Source: Luteimicrobium album (GTDB taxonomy: Bacteria; Actinomycetota; Actinomycetes; Actinomycetales; Cellulomonadaceae). Taken from it: a DNA stretch of 64,000 bases. The translations under genes were made by a program, and so were the position numbers. Below, piece after piece: positions 33,609 to 43,027 of the stretch (the first letter of the stretch is position 1; every line of letters begins with the position of its first letter). Location of the stretch: assembly GCF_030161555.1 (NCBI RefSeq), contig NZ_BSUK01000001.1, forward strand, positions 1,984,001 through 2,048,000. Reading direction: 5' to 3'. The notes under the pieces are model-generated. The model saw only the letters and a program-made list of their open reading frames with translations, was not told where the DNA came from and ran no database searches.

Positions 33609-35734
33609 TGACCGCCACCGACGTGCGTCCCGCCGCCGTGCCGCCCGAGGGCGCCGAGTCCGAGACCGAGCAGGTCCCCGCGCTCGACGCGGGCGCCCCT
33701 GAGTCGGGTCGCGTCGACGTCGACGCGCTGTCGCGCCTGCTCCTCGGGCAGTGGGCCGACATCCGCACCAAGTCCCGTGCCGCCGCGACGGACGAGCGGA
33801 TCGTCCGCGACGACAGCCTCCCGTTCGAGGGTCAGCGCGAGCGGGTCTTCGGCCAGCTCAAGCTGCTCGTCGAGGGCGGCCACGTGCTCCGGGCGTTCCC
33901 GTCCCGGCTCGGTGGCGAGGACAACCCGGGCGGCAACATCGCGGGCTTCGAGGAGCTCGCCGTCGCCGACCTGTCGCTCCAGATCAAGTCCGGCGTCCAG
34001 TGGGGCCTGTTCGGCGCTGCGATCCTCCACCTCGGCACGCCCGAGCAGCAGGACCGCCTGCTCCCCGGCGCGATGAACCTGTCCGTCCCGGGCGCCTTCG
34101 CGATGACCGAGATCGGCCACGGCTCCGACGTGGCGTCCGTCGGGACGACCGCGACGTACGACCCCGAGACCGGCGAGTTCGACCTCCACACCCCGTTCCG
34201 CGGGGCGTGGAAGGAGTTCCTCGGCAACGCGGGCCGGGACGGCGTCGCCGCCGTCGTGTTCGCGCAGCTCGTCAGCAAGGGCGTGAACCACGGGGTGCAC
34301 GCGTTCTACGTCCCCATCCGCGAGGTCGGGCCCGACGGGCGCGCGGCCGGGTTCCTGCCCGGCGTCGGCGGCGAGGACGACGGCCTCAAGGGCGGGCTGA
34401 ACGGCATCGACAACGGGCGCCTGCACTTCACGCACGTCCGCGTCCCGCGCGAGAACCTCCTCGCGCGCTACGGCCAGGTCGCCGAGGACGGCACCTACAC
34501 GTCGTCGATCCAGAGCCCCGGCCGCCGCTTCTTCACCATGCTCGGCTCGCTCGTCCAAGGCCGCGTCTCGCTCGACGGTGCGTCCGGCGTCGTCTCGAAG
34601 ATGGCGCTCGCGATCGCCGTCCGGTACGCGAACGAGCGCCGCCAGTTCGCCGGAGCCGGCCTCGACGAGGTCGTCCTGCTCGACTACGGCCGCCACCAGC
34701 GTCGCCTGATCCCGCGGATCGCTGAGACGTACGCGATGAGCTTCGCGCACGAGGAGCTCCTCGCCCTGTTCGACGACGTCTTCTCGGGTCGCAAGGACAC
34801 CCCCGAGACGCGTGAGGACCTCGAGACCATGGCGGCCGCCCTCAAGGCGACGTCGACCTGGTTCACCATGGACACGCTCCTGGAGGCGCGCGAGGCGTGC
34901 GGTGGCGCAGGCTTCATCGCGAAGAACCGGCTCACCCAGCTCCGCGCCGACTTCGACATCTACACGACGTTCGAGGGCGACAACACCGTCCTGCTGCAGC
35001 TCGTCGGCAAGCGGCTCCTGGGCGACTACGCGAAGCAGTTCAAGGGCGCGAGCGCCGGCGACATCGCGAAGCTCGTGGCCGCTCGCGCCGCCGACTCGGC
35101 GCTCCACGGCAGCGGGCTCAGCCGGGCGGCCCAGGCCATCTCCGACGCCGGGTCGGCGCGGCGGTCGGCCGGGCACCTGCGGTCCGAGGAGACCCAGCGC
35201 GCGCTGCTCACCGACCGCGTCCAGGTCGCCGTCGCCGAGCTCGGTGCCGCGCTCCGGCCCGCGTCGAAGCTCGACCCGCAGGCCGCGTTCGACCTGTTCA
35301 ACGACCACCAGCACGAGCTCGTCGAGGTCTCGCGCGCTTACGGCCACCTCCTCAAGTGGGAGGCGTTCACCCGGGCCCTCGCGACGATCGAGGACGCCGG
35401 CACCCGCCAGGTCCTCACATGGGTCCGCGACGTGTACGGGCTGTCGCTCGTCGAGCGCGAGATCGGCTGGTACGTCGTCAACGGGCGCTTGTCCGCCCAG
35501 CGCGCGCGGACCGTCACGGGCTACCTCGACCGCCTCGTGCGCCGGCTCCGCCCGCACGCGCAGGACCTCGTCGACGCGTTCGGCTACGGTCCCGCGCACC
35601 TGCGTGCCGAGATCGCGACCGGCATCGAGAAGGAGCGGCAGGACGAGGCGCGCGCCTACTACCGCGAGGAGCGCGCGACCGGTCGTGCGCCGATCAGCGA
35701 GAAGGCGCTGCAGAAGTCCTCGAAGCGCGCCTGA
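33608..35734 (+). CDS. Acyl-CoA oxidase/dehydrogenase-like flavoprotein
   Basis: A 708-residue protein, far longer than the usual 380-residue acyl-CoA dehydrogenase and matching the ACOX-type layout. An N-terminal extension precedes the dehydrogenase core (FAMTEIGHGSDVASVGTTAT for FAD and substrate, GRRFFTMLGSLVQGRVSL, IAVRYANERRQFAG, EACGGAGFIAKNRL and YTTFEGDNTVLLQLVGKRLL). A C-terminal helical domain of about 180 residues completes it. Members use FAD to make the trans-2-enoyl-CoA. It is co-transcribed with the TetR gene and supplies the first step to the thiolase, FabG and MaoC enzymes encoded opposite. Confidence 0.88.
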   Translation: MTATDVRPAAVPPEGAESETEQVPALDAGAPESGRVDVDALSRLLLGQWADIRTKSRAAATDERIVRDDSLPFEGQRERVFGQLKLLVEGGHVLRAFPSRLGGEDNPGGNIAGFEELAVADLSLQIKSGVQWGLFGAAILHLGTPEQQDRLLPGAMNLSVPGAFAMTEIGHGSDVASVGTTATYDPETGEFDLHTPFRGAWKEFLGNAGRDGVAAVVFAQLVSKGVNHGVHAFYVPIREVGPDGRAAGFLPGVGGEDDGLKGGLNGIDNGRLHFTHVRVPRENLLARYGQVAEDGTYTSSIQSPGRRFFTMLGSLVQGRVSLDGASGVVSKMALAIAVRYANERRQFAGAGLDEVVLLDYGRHQRRLIPRIAETYAMSFAHEELLALFDDVFSGRKDTPETREDLETMAAALKATSTWFTMDTLLEAREACGGAGFIAKNRLTQLRADFDIYTTFEGDNTVLLQLVGKRLLGDYAKQFKGASAGDIAKLVAARAADSALHGSGLSRAAQAISDAGSARRSAGHLRSEETQRALLTDRVQVAVAELGAALRPASKLDPQAAFDLFNDHQHELVEVSRAYGHLLKWEAFTRALATIEDAGTRQVLTWVRDVYGLSLVEREIGWYVVNGRLSAQRARTVTGYLDRLVRRLRPHAQDLVDAFGYGPAHLRAEIATGIEKERQDEARAYYREERATGRAPISEKALQKSSKRA

Positions 35735-35753
35735 CGGGAACCCACGCGCCGAC

Positions 35754-35803
35754 GTAGTACGGCCGCCGGTCTGTGAAGTCTCACAGACCGGCGGCCGTAC
35801 TAC
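35754..35803. terminator. Perfect 23-base-pair hairpin between convergent genes
   Basis: GTAGTACGGCCGCCGGTCTG with TGA pairs perfectly with its complement across the loop AGTC. This is the longest perfect stem seen in the window. The right arm lies inside the 3' end of the EamA reading frame. It probably terminates both transcripts. Confidence 0.8.
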
Positions 35804-36836
35804 TTCGTGAGGTATGCGGGCGGCCGGACTGCGTCGTGCTCCGGTCGGCCACCGCGCGGCTGCGTCGGGGGCGGCGCAGGACGCCGGTCGTGATCGCGAC
35901 GCCCGCGAGGAGCAGCACGCCACCCACGACCTGGCCGCCGTTGGGGACCTCGCCGAGCACGATCCAGGCCGTCGCGGCGCCGACGACGGGGACGAGCATG
36001 GTGAACGGCACGACGGCGGACGCGGGGTAGCGCGCGAGGAGCGAGTTCCAGATCCCGTAGCCCACGAGGCTCGCCAGGTAGACCGTGTACGCGGTCGACA
36101 GGACCGCCGCGAGCGTGGGGTGGGCGAGCGCGTGCCCGACGGCGCCCGGACCGTCGAGCACGAGGGAGAGTGCGAAGAGCGGCACCGGCACGACGACGGC
36201 CGACCACACGGTGAGCGACAGACCCGACGTCGGGCGGCTCACGCCCGCGGACGCGCTCGCCGCGCCAATCCGCCGGGAGACGACGTTGCCGACGGCCCAG
36301 GACGCCGCGGCCGCCAGGGTGAGCGCGAACGCGGTGAGCGGGGTCCTCGCGCCGAGCGCGAGCCCGACGACGACGAGTCCGGCCGCCCCGACGAGCACGC
36401 CGACGAGCTGGTTCCGGGTCGGCGTCTCGCGCAGCGCCATCGAGGCGAACAGCACGGTCAGGACGACCTGCGCCTGGAGGACGAGCGAGGCGAGTCCGGC
36501 GGGCATCCCGACCGCGAGCGCGGTGTAGAGGAAGCCGAACTGCCCGAGGCTCATGCAGGCGCCGACCAGCGCGACGTCGCGCCACCGCGCGGCGGGCCGC
36601 GGGACGAAGAACACGGCGGGCACGACGACGAGGACGAACCGCACGGCCGCGAACAGCGTGGGCGGCACGTCGCCGAGGCCCTCGTCGATCACGACGAAGT
36701 TCACGCCCCAGATCACGGCGACGAGGACGGCGAGGGCGGCGGCGCGGGGCGGGAGCCCGGTGGCTCGGGAGGTGGGGCTGAGGGGCACGCCTCGAGTCTG
36801 GCCGACCCGGACCGTGAACGTCCATCGCACGTTCAT
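35781..36836 (-). CDS. EamA-family (DMT) transporter
   Basis: A 351-residue protein with about ten membrane helices in two EamA repeats, for example LAVLVAVIWGVNFVVIDEGL (the conserved WGxNFV start), TALAVGMPAGLASLVLQAQV, and in the second half LVGYGIWNSLLARYPASAVV and FTMLVPVVGAATAWIVLGEV. DMT members export amino acids or other metabolites; the substrate is unknown. The last 20 residues arise from the terminator hairpin, so the natural stop may differ by a small frame error (an alternative end is at 35800). It diverges from a LysR gene, which probably regulates it. Confidence 0.85.
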   Translation of the reverse strand: MNVRWTFTVRVGQTRGVPLSPTSRATGLPPRAAALAVLVAVIWGVNFVVIDEGLGDVPPTLFAAVRFVLVVVPAVFFVPRPAARWRDVALVGACMSLGQFGFLYTALAVGMPAGLASLVLQAQVVLTVLFASMALRETPTRNQLVGVLVGAAGLVVVGLALGARTPLTAFALTLAAAASWAVGNVVSRRIGAASASAGVSRPTSGLSLTVWSAVVVPVPLFALSLVLDGPGAVGHALAHPTLAAVLSTAYTVYLASLVGYGIWNSLLARYPASAVVPFTMLVPVVGAATAWIVLGEVPNGGQVVGGVLLLAGVAITTGVLRRPRRSRAVADRSTTQSGRPHTSRSSTAAGL

Positions 36837-36877
36837 GCTTGAATTCGTGCAGCACTGCTGAACGATGGGAGGGTCCG

Positions 36878-37779
36878 ATGATCGACCTCGCCGGGATCGA
36901 GGCGCTCGTCGCCGTCGAGCGCACGGGCACCGTGGGTGCCGCTGCCACTGACCTCGGGTACACGCCGTCGGCGGTGTCGCAGCAGGTCAAGCGGCTCGAG
37001 CGGACCCTGGGCGTCCCGCTCCTCGAACGCGTCGGCCGCGGTGTGACGCTCACGGCCCAGGGGCGCCGGCTGGTCGAGGACGGCGGCGCGCTGCTGCGGG
37101 ACGTCGAGCGCGTGACGGCCCGCGTCCGTGCGGGCGCGGGGGCGTCGGCGCCGACCGGGCAGGTCCGCGTGATCGCGTTCTCGACGGCGGTCCGCGGTCT
37201 GGTCGCACCGCTCGTGCCCGCGCTCGCCGACGACGCGCCCGGCCTCGACGTCGTCGTCACCGAGCACGACCCGTGGGACGCCGTCGCGCAGGTCGCCGCG
37301 GGCGGCGCGGACCTGGGCGTCGTGCACGCCTGGCGGGGGATCGGGCTACAGGTGCCGCACCACGTCCGGTACGAGGAGATCGGCGAGGACGTGGCCGACC
37401 TCCTCGTGCCGGCCGGACACCGGCTCGCGTCGCGCGACCACGTGACGCCCGGCGACCTGCTCGACGAGCCGTGGGCGTCCACGTTCGAGGACTCGATCTG
37501 CTACGCCTGGTTCGTCCGGATGTTCGGGGACCAGCCGCGCCAGCCGCGGATCCGGTACTGGGCGTCGGAGTTCGCGTCGCACGTCGCGCTCGTCGAGGCC
37601 GGTGCCGCGGTCTCCTCCTGCCCCGGCTCGGGCGGGGCGCCCTGCCCGACGGCGTGGTGGCGGTCCCGGTCGTCGACCCGGTCCCCGTCCGGACGGTCGG
37701 GCTGGTGTGGCGGGCGTCGATGGCCGAGGCGCCGGCGGTCTCGTTCCTGCGCGACCGGCTCCGTTCCGCGGTCGCCTGA
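36878..37779 (+). CDS. LysR-family regulator (frame break near 37615)
   Basis: About 300 residues when one base is restored in the G/C-rich stretch near 37615. The helix-turn-helix is GIEALVAVERTGTVGAAATD followed by TPSAVSQQVKRLERTLGVPL. The ligand domain contains GQVRVIAFSTAVRGLVAPLV and the C-terminus AVPVVDPVPVRTVGLVWRAS in the shifted frame. The 41-base gap to the divergent EamA transporter holds a GAATTC-centred partial dyad (TGC-N-GCA arms), a possible LysR box. This arrangement is typical of a LysR protein controlling an adjacent exporter. Confidence 0.82.
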
Positions 37780-37803
37780 CCGCAGCCTCGCGCAGGCCCG
37801 GGG

Positions 37804-38601
37804 TCAGGTCGGGTTGCAGCCCGCCGCGAGCGTCGCGACCAGCCCGACGTCGGGGCGCCACGGCTCGAGGTTCCACGTCGGCTTGTCGGGGGCGCCGAGC
37901 GCGTGACACAGGAGCTGGTCGTGCATCCCTGGGACGTCCGCGTCGGGCTGCTCGACGACGAGCGCCGACCAGGTGGCCTCCGCTCCCGCGTGCGCCGACG
38001 CCCGGGCCCACGCGTTGGCGTCGACCGCGATCGACCGGCCGCCCTCGTTGACGCCCCACGTCGCGCTGCGGGGCGTGCCGGTCCCCAGCCACAGGGTCAC
38101 GGTGTCGCCCGACGCCGTCACGACCACCGTCCCCTCGTCGCCGCGCGCGATGCCGCCGCCGGGCCGGGCGAGGCCGCCGAGCGTCGTACCGGCCGAGGTG
38201 ACGAGCCCGAACGTCTCGTCGAGCTCGTCCTGCAGGGTCGCCGAGGCGGGGTCGGTGGCCCGCACGACGACGTTCCTTCCCCGGGCGAGGTGCCGCACCG
38301 TCACCCGGGTCGAGCCGGAGGCCGCGTTGCGCGTCGTCACGGTCGCGCCGGCGGGGGTCTCGACCAGGAGCGAACCGCGCCCGGCGGCGCCGTCGAGGTC
38401 CACGGTCGCGGTGCCCGGCCGTGGCGTCGGGGACGCTCCGGGGGCGGCGGTCGGGGTGTCGTTGCCGTGGGCGTCGGCGCTGCTCCCGGGCGAGCCTGGT
38501 GTCGGTGACGTCGTCGCGGAGGTGGGGGACGTCGTCGGGCCGGTGCACCCGGCGAGCGCGAGCAGCCCGGCCAGGGTGATCAGCAGCGGGACCCGTCGCA
38601 T
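37804..38601 (-). CDS. DUF2599 lipoprotein
   Basis: A 265-residue lipoprotein: LLITLAGLLALAGC is a clear signal with lipobox LAGC. A Ser/Thr/Pro-rich linker of about 45 residues follows, then two small beta regions and at the C-terminus the DUF2599 signature (MHDQLLCHALGAPDKPTWNL followed by EPWRPDV). DUF2599 has no known function and occurs in secreted actinobacterial proteins. The gene stands alone between the LysR and PadR genes. Confidence 0.82.
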   Translation of the reverse strand: MRRVPLLITLAGLLALAGCTGPTTSPTSATTSPTPGSPGSSADAHGNDTPTAAPGASPTPRPGTATVDLDGAAGRGSLLVETPAGATVTTRNAASGSTRVTVRHLARGRNVVVRATDPASATLQDELDETFGLVTSAGTTLGGLARPGGGIARGDEGTVVVTASGDTVTLWLGTGTPRSATWGVNEGGRSIAVDANAWARASAHAGAEATWSALVVEQPDADVPGMHDQLLCHALGAPDKPTWNLEPWRPDVGLVATLAAGCNPT

Positions 38602-38656
38602 CGACCCATCGTGTCAGCCGGCCGGCGAGAGGTCTTGCGCGGCTCCGTCCACTCAC

Positions 38657-38674
38657 ATACTCTGAGTCGAGTAT
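38657..38674. promoter_or_regulatory. PadR-type operator abutting the padR start codon
   Basis: ATACTC-TGAGTC-GAGTAT, an 18-base inverted repeat, ends directly at the ATG of the PadR gene. PadR proteins bind such ATAC/GTAT-armed dyads in their own promoters, so negative autoregulation of the regulator-exporter unit is likely. Confidence 0.55.
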
Positions 38675-39423
38675 ATGGAGGTGAGTAATGGTCCGACGGC
38701 CGGTGTCCAACCCCTGGCGCTCGCGGTGCTCGCGTGCCTGTGGGAGAAGCCCATGTACCCGTACGAGATCACCACCACGCTGCGCCAGCGCGGCAAGGAC
38801 GACTCGATCCGCCTCAACTTCGGGTCGCTCTACTCGGTGATCAAGTCGCTCGAGAAGCACGGCCTCATCACCGAGCAGCGCGCCGAGCGCGAGGGCAACC
38901 GCCCCGAGCGCACCGTCTACGAGATCACCGACGACGGCCGCACCGAGGCCCACGACTGGCTGCGCGAGATCCTCGCCGTCCCCGAGCGCGAGTACCCGAC
39001 GCTCGAGGCCGGGCTGTCGCTCGTCGGGCTGCTCGAGCCGCCCGAGGCGGCCGACCTCCTGCGCGCGCGGGTCGCGACCCTCGACACCACGATCGCCTCG
39101 CGTCGGACCGTCCTCGAGCAGACCCGGCACGCCGGGCTGCCCGAGGTGTTCGCGATCGAGGCCGACTACCACCTCGCGCTCCTCCAGGCCGAGCGGGACT
39201 GGGTCGAGCGGCTCGTCGAGCGGCTCGACGCCGGGACCGTGGGCGGCCAGGAGATGTGGACGCGCATGCACGAGCTGCTCGCGGCCGGGAGACCGGCCGA
39301 GGACGTCCAGGACGAGATGCTGCGCGCGATCGGCCCCGAGCACCTCGCCGAGCTCGACGAGATCGCCACCACCGAGCGCGCGGCGCGTGCCGCGCCACCC
39401 CCGAACCCCCGGCGCCGGCCTGA
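38675..39423 (+). CDS. PadR-family regulator of an ABC exporter (frame break near 39395)
   Basis: About 250 codons. The winged helix is at the N-terminus: LALAVLACLWEKPMYPYEIT, RLNFGSLYSVIKSLEKHGLI and RTVYEITDDGRTEAHDWL are classical PadR (PF03551). The C-terminal part (VGLLEPPEAADLL, VLEQTRHAGLPEVFAIE) is the helical dimer domain. The open frame appears to run on into the ABC ATPase, but a missing base at the CCCCC run near 39395 restores a stop at 39423. An in-frame GTG at 38681 is an alternative start. It probably represses the exporter genes downstream. Confidence 0.82.
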
Positions 39424-39605
39424 TCCCCAGGATCCAGCCGCCGGGGACAAGCGGTGGCCCGGGTGCGCCAACACCCGGACCACCATCGCCCGAGTCGTCC
39501 ACGAGGGACCGTCCGACCATCACGTCAAGACCTTCGAGCTGTCTGCCATGCTATCGGCGCAGGCGCTCCCGCCCTCGTCGACGACTCCTCACCGAAGGAG
39601 TCACG

Positions 39606-40687
<1,082 letters not shown>

Positions 40688-40704
40688 GTTCCCTGAGTCA
40701 ACCT

Positions 40705-41910
40705 CTAGGCGGCCAGGTCGTGGGTTTGTCGGGTTTTGGCGTGGGTGGTGGGGTCGTAGCACACGCCGTCGCGCCAGCAGGCGTAGATCACGCGCAGCCA
40801 GGCGCGGGCGAGGATGCGCACGGCGTGGGCGTGTCGTTTCCCGGCCTGGCGGGCCTGGGCGTAGATGGTCTGGGCCCAGTCACTGGCATGACGGGAGTTG
40901 TCGGCCCAGAAGGTCAGGGCTTGTCGGGCTCGGGTGTTGGTGGCGTAGCGGAACGCGACGACGTGGGACTTGCCCGAGGCTCGGGTCACGGGCACGACGC
41001 CGGTCTCGGCCGCGGCGTGGTCGGCACTGGTCGCGCGTTCGAGGACGGGGCCGATCTCGCCGATGATCTGGCCCAGGCTGATCGTGCCCACGCGGGGCAG
41101 GGCCGCCAGCAGCGGCGCCCAGGGGTGGGTGGCCACGGCCGCGGCGATCTGGGCGTCGAGGACGGCGATCGCGGTCTTGATCGCGCGCACGAGGGCGACC
41201 TGGGTGCGCACGATCACGGTCACGATGTCGTCGGTCAGCCGGGACGCGGGCCGGGCCGCGGCGCGCAGGCGTCCCACGAGCGTGGCGGGGGCGGTCCTGC
41301 CGCTGTAGTGCTGACGGGCCAGCCAGTCACGCATCTTGGCCGGGGCCAGGCCGGCGGCCTGGGTCGGGGTCGGGTATCGGTCCACGAACGTGAGCGCGAT
41401 CTCGGAGTCCAGGCGCGAGAACAGCACGGTGGCGCCGGGGTGGTGCTCGGCCAGCAGCGCGGCGAGCTGGTTGGTCGCCGCGACCCGGGTGGCGACCTGA
41501 TCGGCGCGGGCACGGACCAGGGCCTGCAGGTCGAGGGTGGCCTGCTCGGTCGGGTGCAACACACGCAGCCGGTGGCCGTCGGTGCGCAGGTAGTCGGCGA
41601 GCTTGTAGGCGTCGCCGGGGTCGTTCTTGGCCCTGGCCGCGCCCCAGCGTGGGCGGGCGGCGTTGAACGCGTTCGGGTGGATCGGCACGACCGGGTGCCC
41701 GGCGGCCAGGAGCCGGTCCACGACCAGTCCCCGGGTCGTCTCGATCGCGACCGGGAGATCCCCGGACCGGTCGAAGCTCGCCAGCCGGGTCAGGGTCTGG
41801 GTCAGGCCTTCCTCGGTGTGAGGGCACGTCCAGCCCGCGATCTCGTGACCGTCATCGGCGATCACGCTGATCGCGTGGACGGTGTTGCCCCAGTCCCAAC
41901 CGACGTGCAC
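40705..41910 (-). CDS. IS110-family DEDD transposase
   Basis: A 401-residue transposase. The RuvC-like N-terminus starts HVGWDWGNTVHAISVI (first aspartate), with PVAIETTRGLVVDRLLAAGH (glutamate) and AKNDPGDAYKLADYLR (paired aspartates). The C-terminal Transposase_20 domain has LLAALPRVGTISLGQIIGEI and VVPVTRASGKSHVVAFRYAT, containing the serine expected to act as nucleophile. GTG 41910 is preceded by AAGGAG at seven bases, which fixes the start; a longer open frame reaches into the noncoding RNA region and is rejected. Confidence 0.92.
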   Translation of the reverse strand: MHVGWDWGNTVHAISVIADDGHEIAGWTCPHTEEGLTQTLTRLASFDRSGDLPVAIETTRGLVVDRLLAAGHPVVPIHPNAFNAARPRWGAARAKNDPGDAYKLADYLRTDGHRLRVLHPTEQATLDLQALVRARADQVATRVAATNQLAALLAEHHPGATVLFSRLDSEIALTFVDRYPTPTQAAGLAPAKMRDWLARQHYSGRTAPATLVGRLRAAARPASRLTDDIVTVIVRTQVALVRAIKTAIAVLDAQIAAAVATHPWAPLLAALPRVGTISLGQIIGEIGPVLERATSADHAAAETGVVPVTRASGKSHVVAFRYATNTRARQALTFWADNSRHASDWAQTIYAQARQAGKRHAHAVRILARAWLRVIYACWRDGVCYDPTTHAKTRQTHDLAA

Positions 41911-41939
41911 GTGCGTACTCCTTGGCTCGTGGAGGAGCA

Positions 41940-42120
41940 CCACCCGGTCAAGGCCGGCCGCCGGGAGCTCACTGCTCGGCCCTCTACGGGGCATGTTCCT
42001 GACGCCGATCGGCTGACCTCGGCCCGGCGGGGCCGGCAGAACTCATGCTCGCCGTCGAGCGGCTCGCGCAGATGGCCGTGCACCCACCGGGACCGAGTGG
42101 TCACGACCCTACCCATGAAG
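41940..42120 (-). ncRNA. Candidate bridge RNA of the IS110-family element
   Basis: In transposase orientation four segments occur in order. GTGGGTGC (42080-42087) resembles the left half of the target (GTGGGCGC). GCATGAG (42042-42048) is complementary to core plus right half of the target (CTCATGC). GGAAC (41995-41999) equals the element's transposase-distal end (GGGAACT). CAGTGAG (41968-41974) is complementary to core plus the other end (CTCACTG). Small stems separate them, such as CGAG-CCG-CTCG and GGCCC-CGC-CGGGCC. This matches the target-loop then donor-loop order of IS621 bridge RNA. RNA ends are guesses. Confidence 0.7.
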
Positions 42121-42143
42121 GCCGCAGAAAGGATGGTCCTCCA

Positions 42144-42974
42144 GTGAGCGCCCACGTCCACGCCCCGGCCCCCGCCCCCGCCGTCGTCCGGCCGTCCTTC
42201 GTCACCCACACCCGGCTGCTCACCGCGCGGGCGCTGCGCGGCATGATGCGGATCCCCGTGTTCGTCGTCATGCAGCTCGTCCAGCCGATGATCTGGCTGC
42301 TGCTCTTCGGGGCGCTGTTCAGGTCGGTCGTCGACATCCCGGGCTTCGGCGACGGGTTCGGCGGGACCTACCTCGAGTTCATCACCCCCGGCGTCGTCAT
42401 GATGACCGCGATGTTCGGTGCCGCCTGGGCCGGAACGAGCTTCGTGCAGGACATGGACCGCGGCGTCATGGACCGCTTCCTCACCTCGCCCACCCGCCGG
42501 GGCGCCCTCGTGGCGGCGACCATGGTCTACCAGTCGATCGTCGCCGTCGTGCAGGGCGTCGTCGTGGTGCTGGTGGCCGTCGCGTGCGGGGCACGGTTCC
42601 CGGGCGGCGCAGGCGGGATGCTCGTCGTCGCGCTCGCGGTCGTCCTGCTCACCGCCCTGTTCTCGGCGCTGTCGAACGCGTTCGCGCTGCTCACCGGGCA
42701 GCAGGAGGCGCTCATCGGGATCTCGCAGCTCATCACGCTGCCGCTGATGTTCCTGTCGTCGGCCGTGATGGATCCCCACCTGTCGCCGGGCTGGGTGCAG
42801 ACCGTCGCGCGGTACAACCCGTTCGACTGGGCGGTCGTCGCCGGGCGGGAGGCGCTGTCGTCGACGCCGGACTGGGGGCTCGTCTGGAGCCGGCTGGGCT
42901 GGCTGGCGCTCGCCGCCGTCGTCATGTGGTGGCTCGCCACCCGCGCCTTCCGCGCGCTTCAGCGCTCGGCCTGA
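42144..42974 (+). CDS. ABC exporter permease, ABC2/DrrB type, with start codon rebuilt by IS110
   Basis: A 276-residue ABC-2 permease with about six membrane helices, including VFVVMQLVQPMIWLLLFGAL, ITPGVVMMTAMFGAAWAGTS, LVVALAVVLLTALFSALSNA and the DrrB-type stretch LITLPLMFLSSAVMDPHLSP. It partners the ATPase encoded upstream. The original ATG (40684) was coupled to the ATPase stop. The insertion left TGAGCGCCC after a G, so translation can now begin at GTG 42144, with AAAGGA inside the element at 42128-42133 as a possible ribosome site. The protein itself is intact apart from the first codon. Confidence 0.88.
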   Translation: MSAHVHAPAPAPAVVRPSFVTHTRLLTARALRGMMRIPVFVVMQLVQPMIWLLLFGALFRSVVDIPGFGDGFGGTYLEFITPGVVMMTAMFGAAWAGTSFVQDMDRGVMDRFLTSPTRRGALVAATMVYQSIVAVVQGVVVVLVAVACGARFPGGAGGMLVVALAVVLLTALFSALSNAFALLTGQQEALIGISQLITLPLMFLSSAVMDPHLSPGWVQTVARYNPFDWAVVAGREALSSTPDWGLVWSRLGWLALAAVVMWWLATRAFRALQRSA

Positions 42975-42981
42975 CATGGCC

Positions 42982-43021
42982 GGCCGCCGAGCCCGGGCCA
43001 GGTGTCCCGTGCTCGGCGGCC
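42982..43021. terminator. Hairpin between exporter permease and AhpD-like gene
   Basis: GGCCGCCGAGC pairs perfectly with GCTCGGCGGCC across an 18-base loop, between convergent genes. Confidence 0.7.
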
Positions 43022-43027
43022 CGTTCC

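Larger units (their letters stand above)
40689..42148 (-). mobile_element. IS110-family element inserted at the permease start codon (about 1460 bp)
   Basis: The exporter operon is interrupted between ATGAG (40684-40688) and TGAGCGCCC (from 42145). Joining at the shared TGAG gives ATGAGCGCCCACGTC, a coupled ATGA start of the permease, so the insertion point is precise. Both junctions carry CT on the element strand (GCGCT-CACTGG and GGGAACT-CATGCC), the core dinucleotide known for IS621. There are no inverted repeats and no larger duplication, as usual for IS110. The transposase is near one end, and a 230-base noncoding region lies upstream of it. Confidence 0.88.

Noticed and set aside
40689..42148. 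Terminal inverted repeats for the IS110-family element
   Set aside because: No matching ends are visible. IS110 elements normally lack them, so none is claimed.
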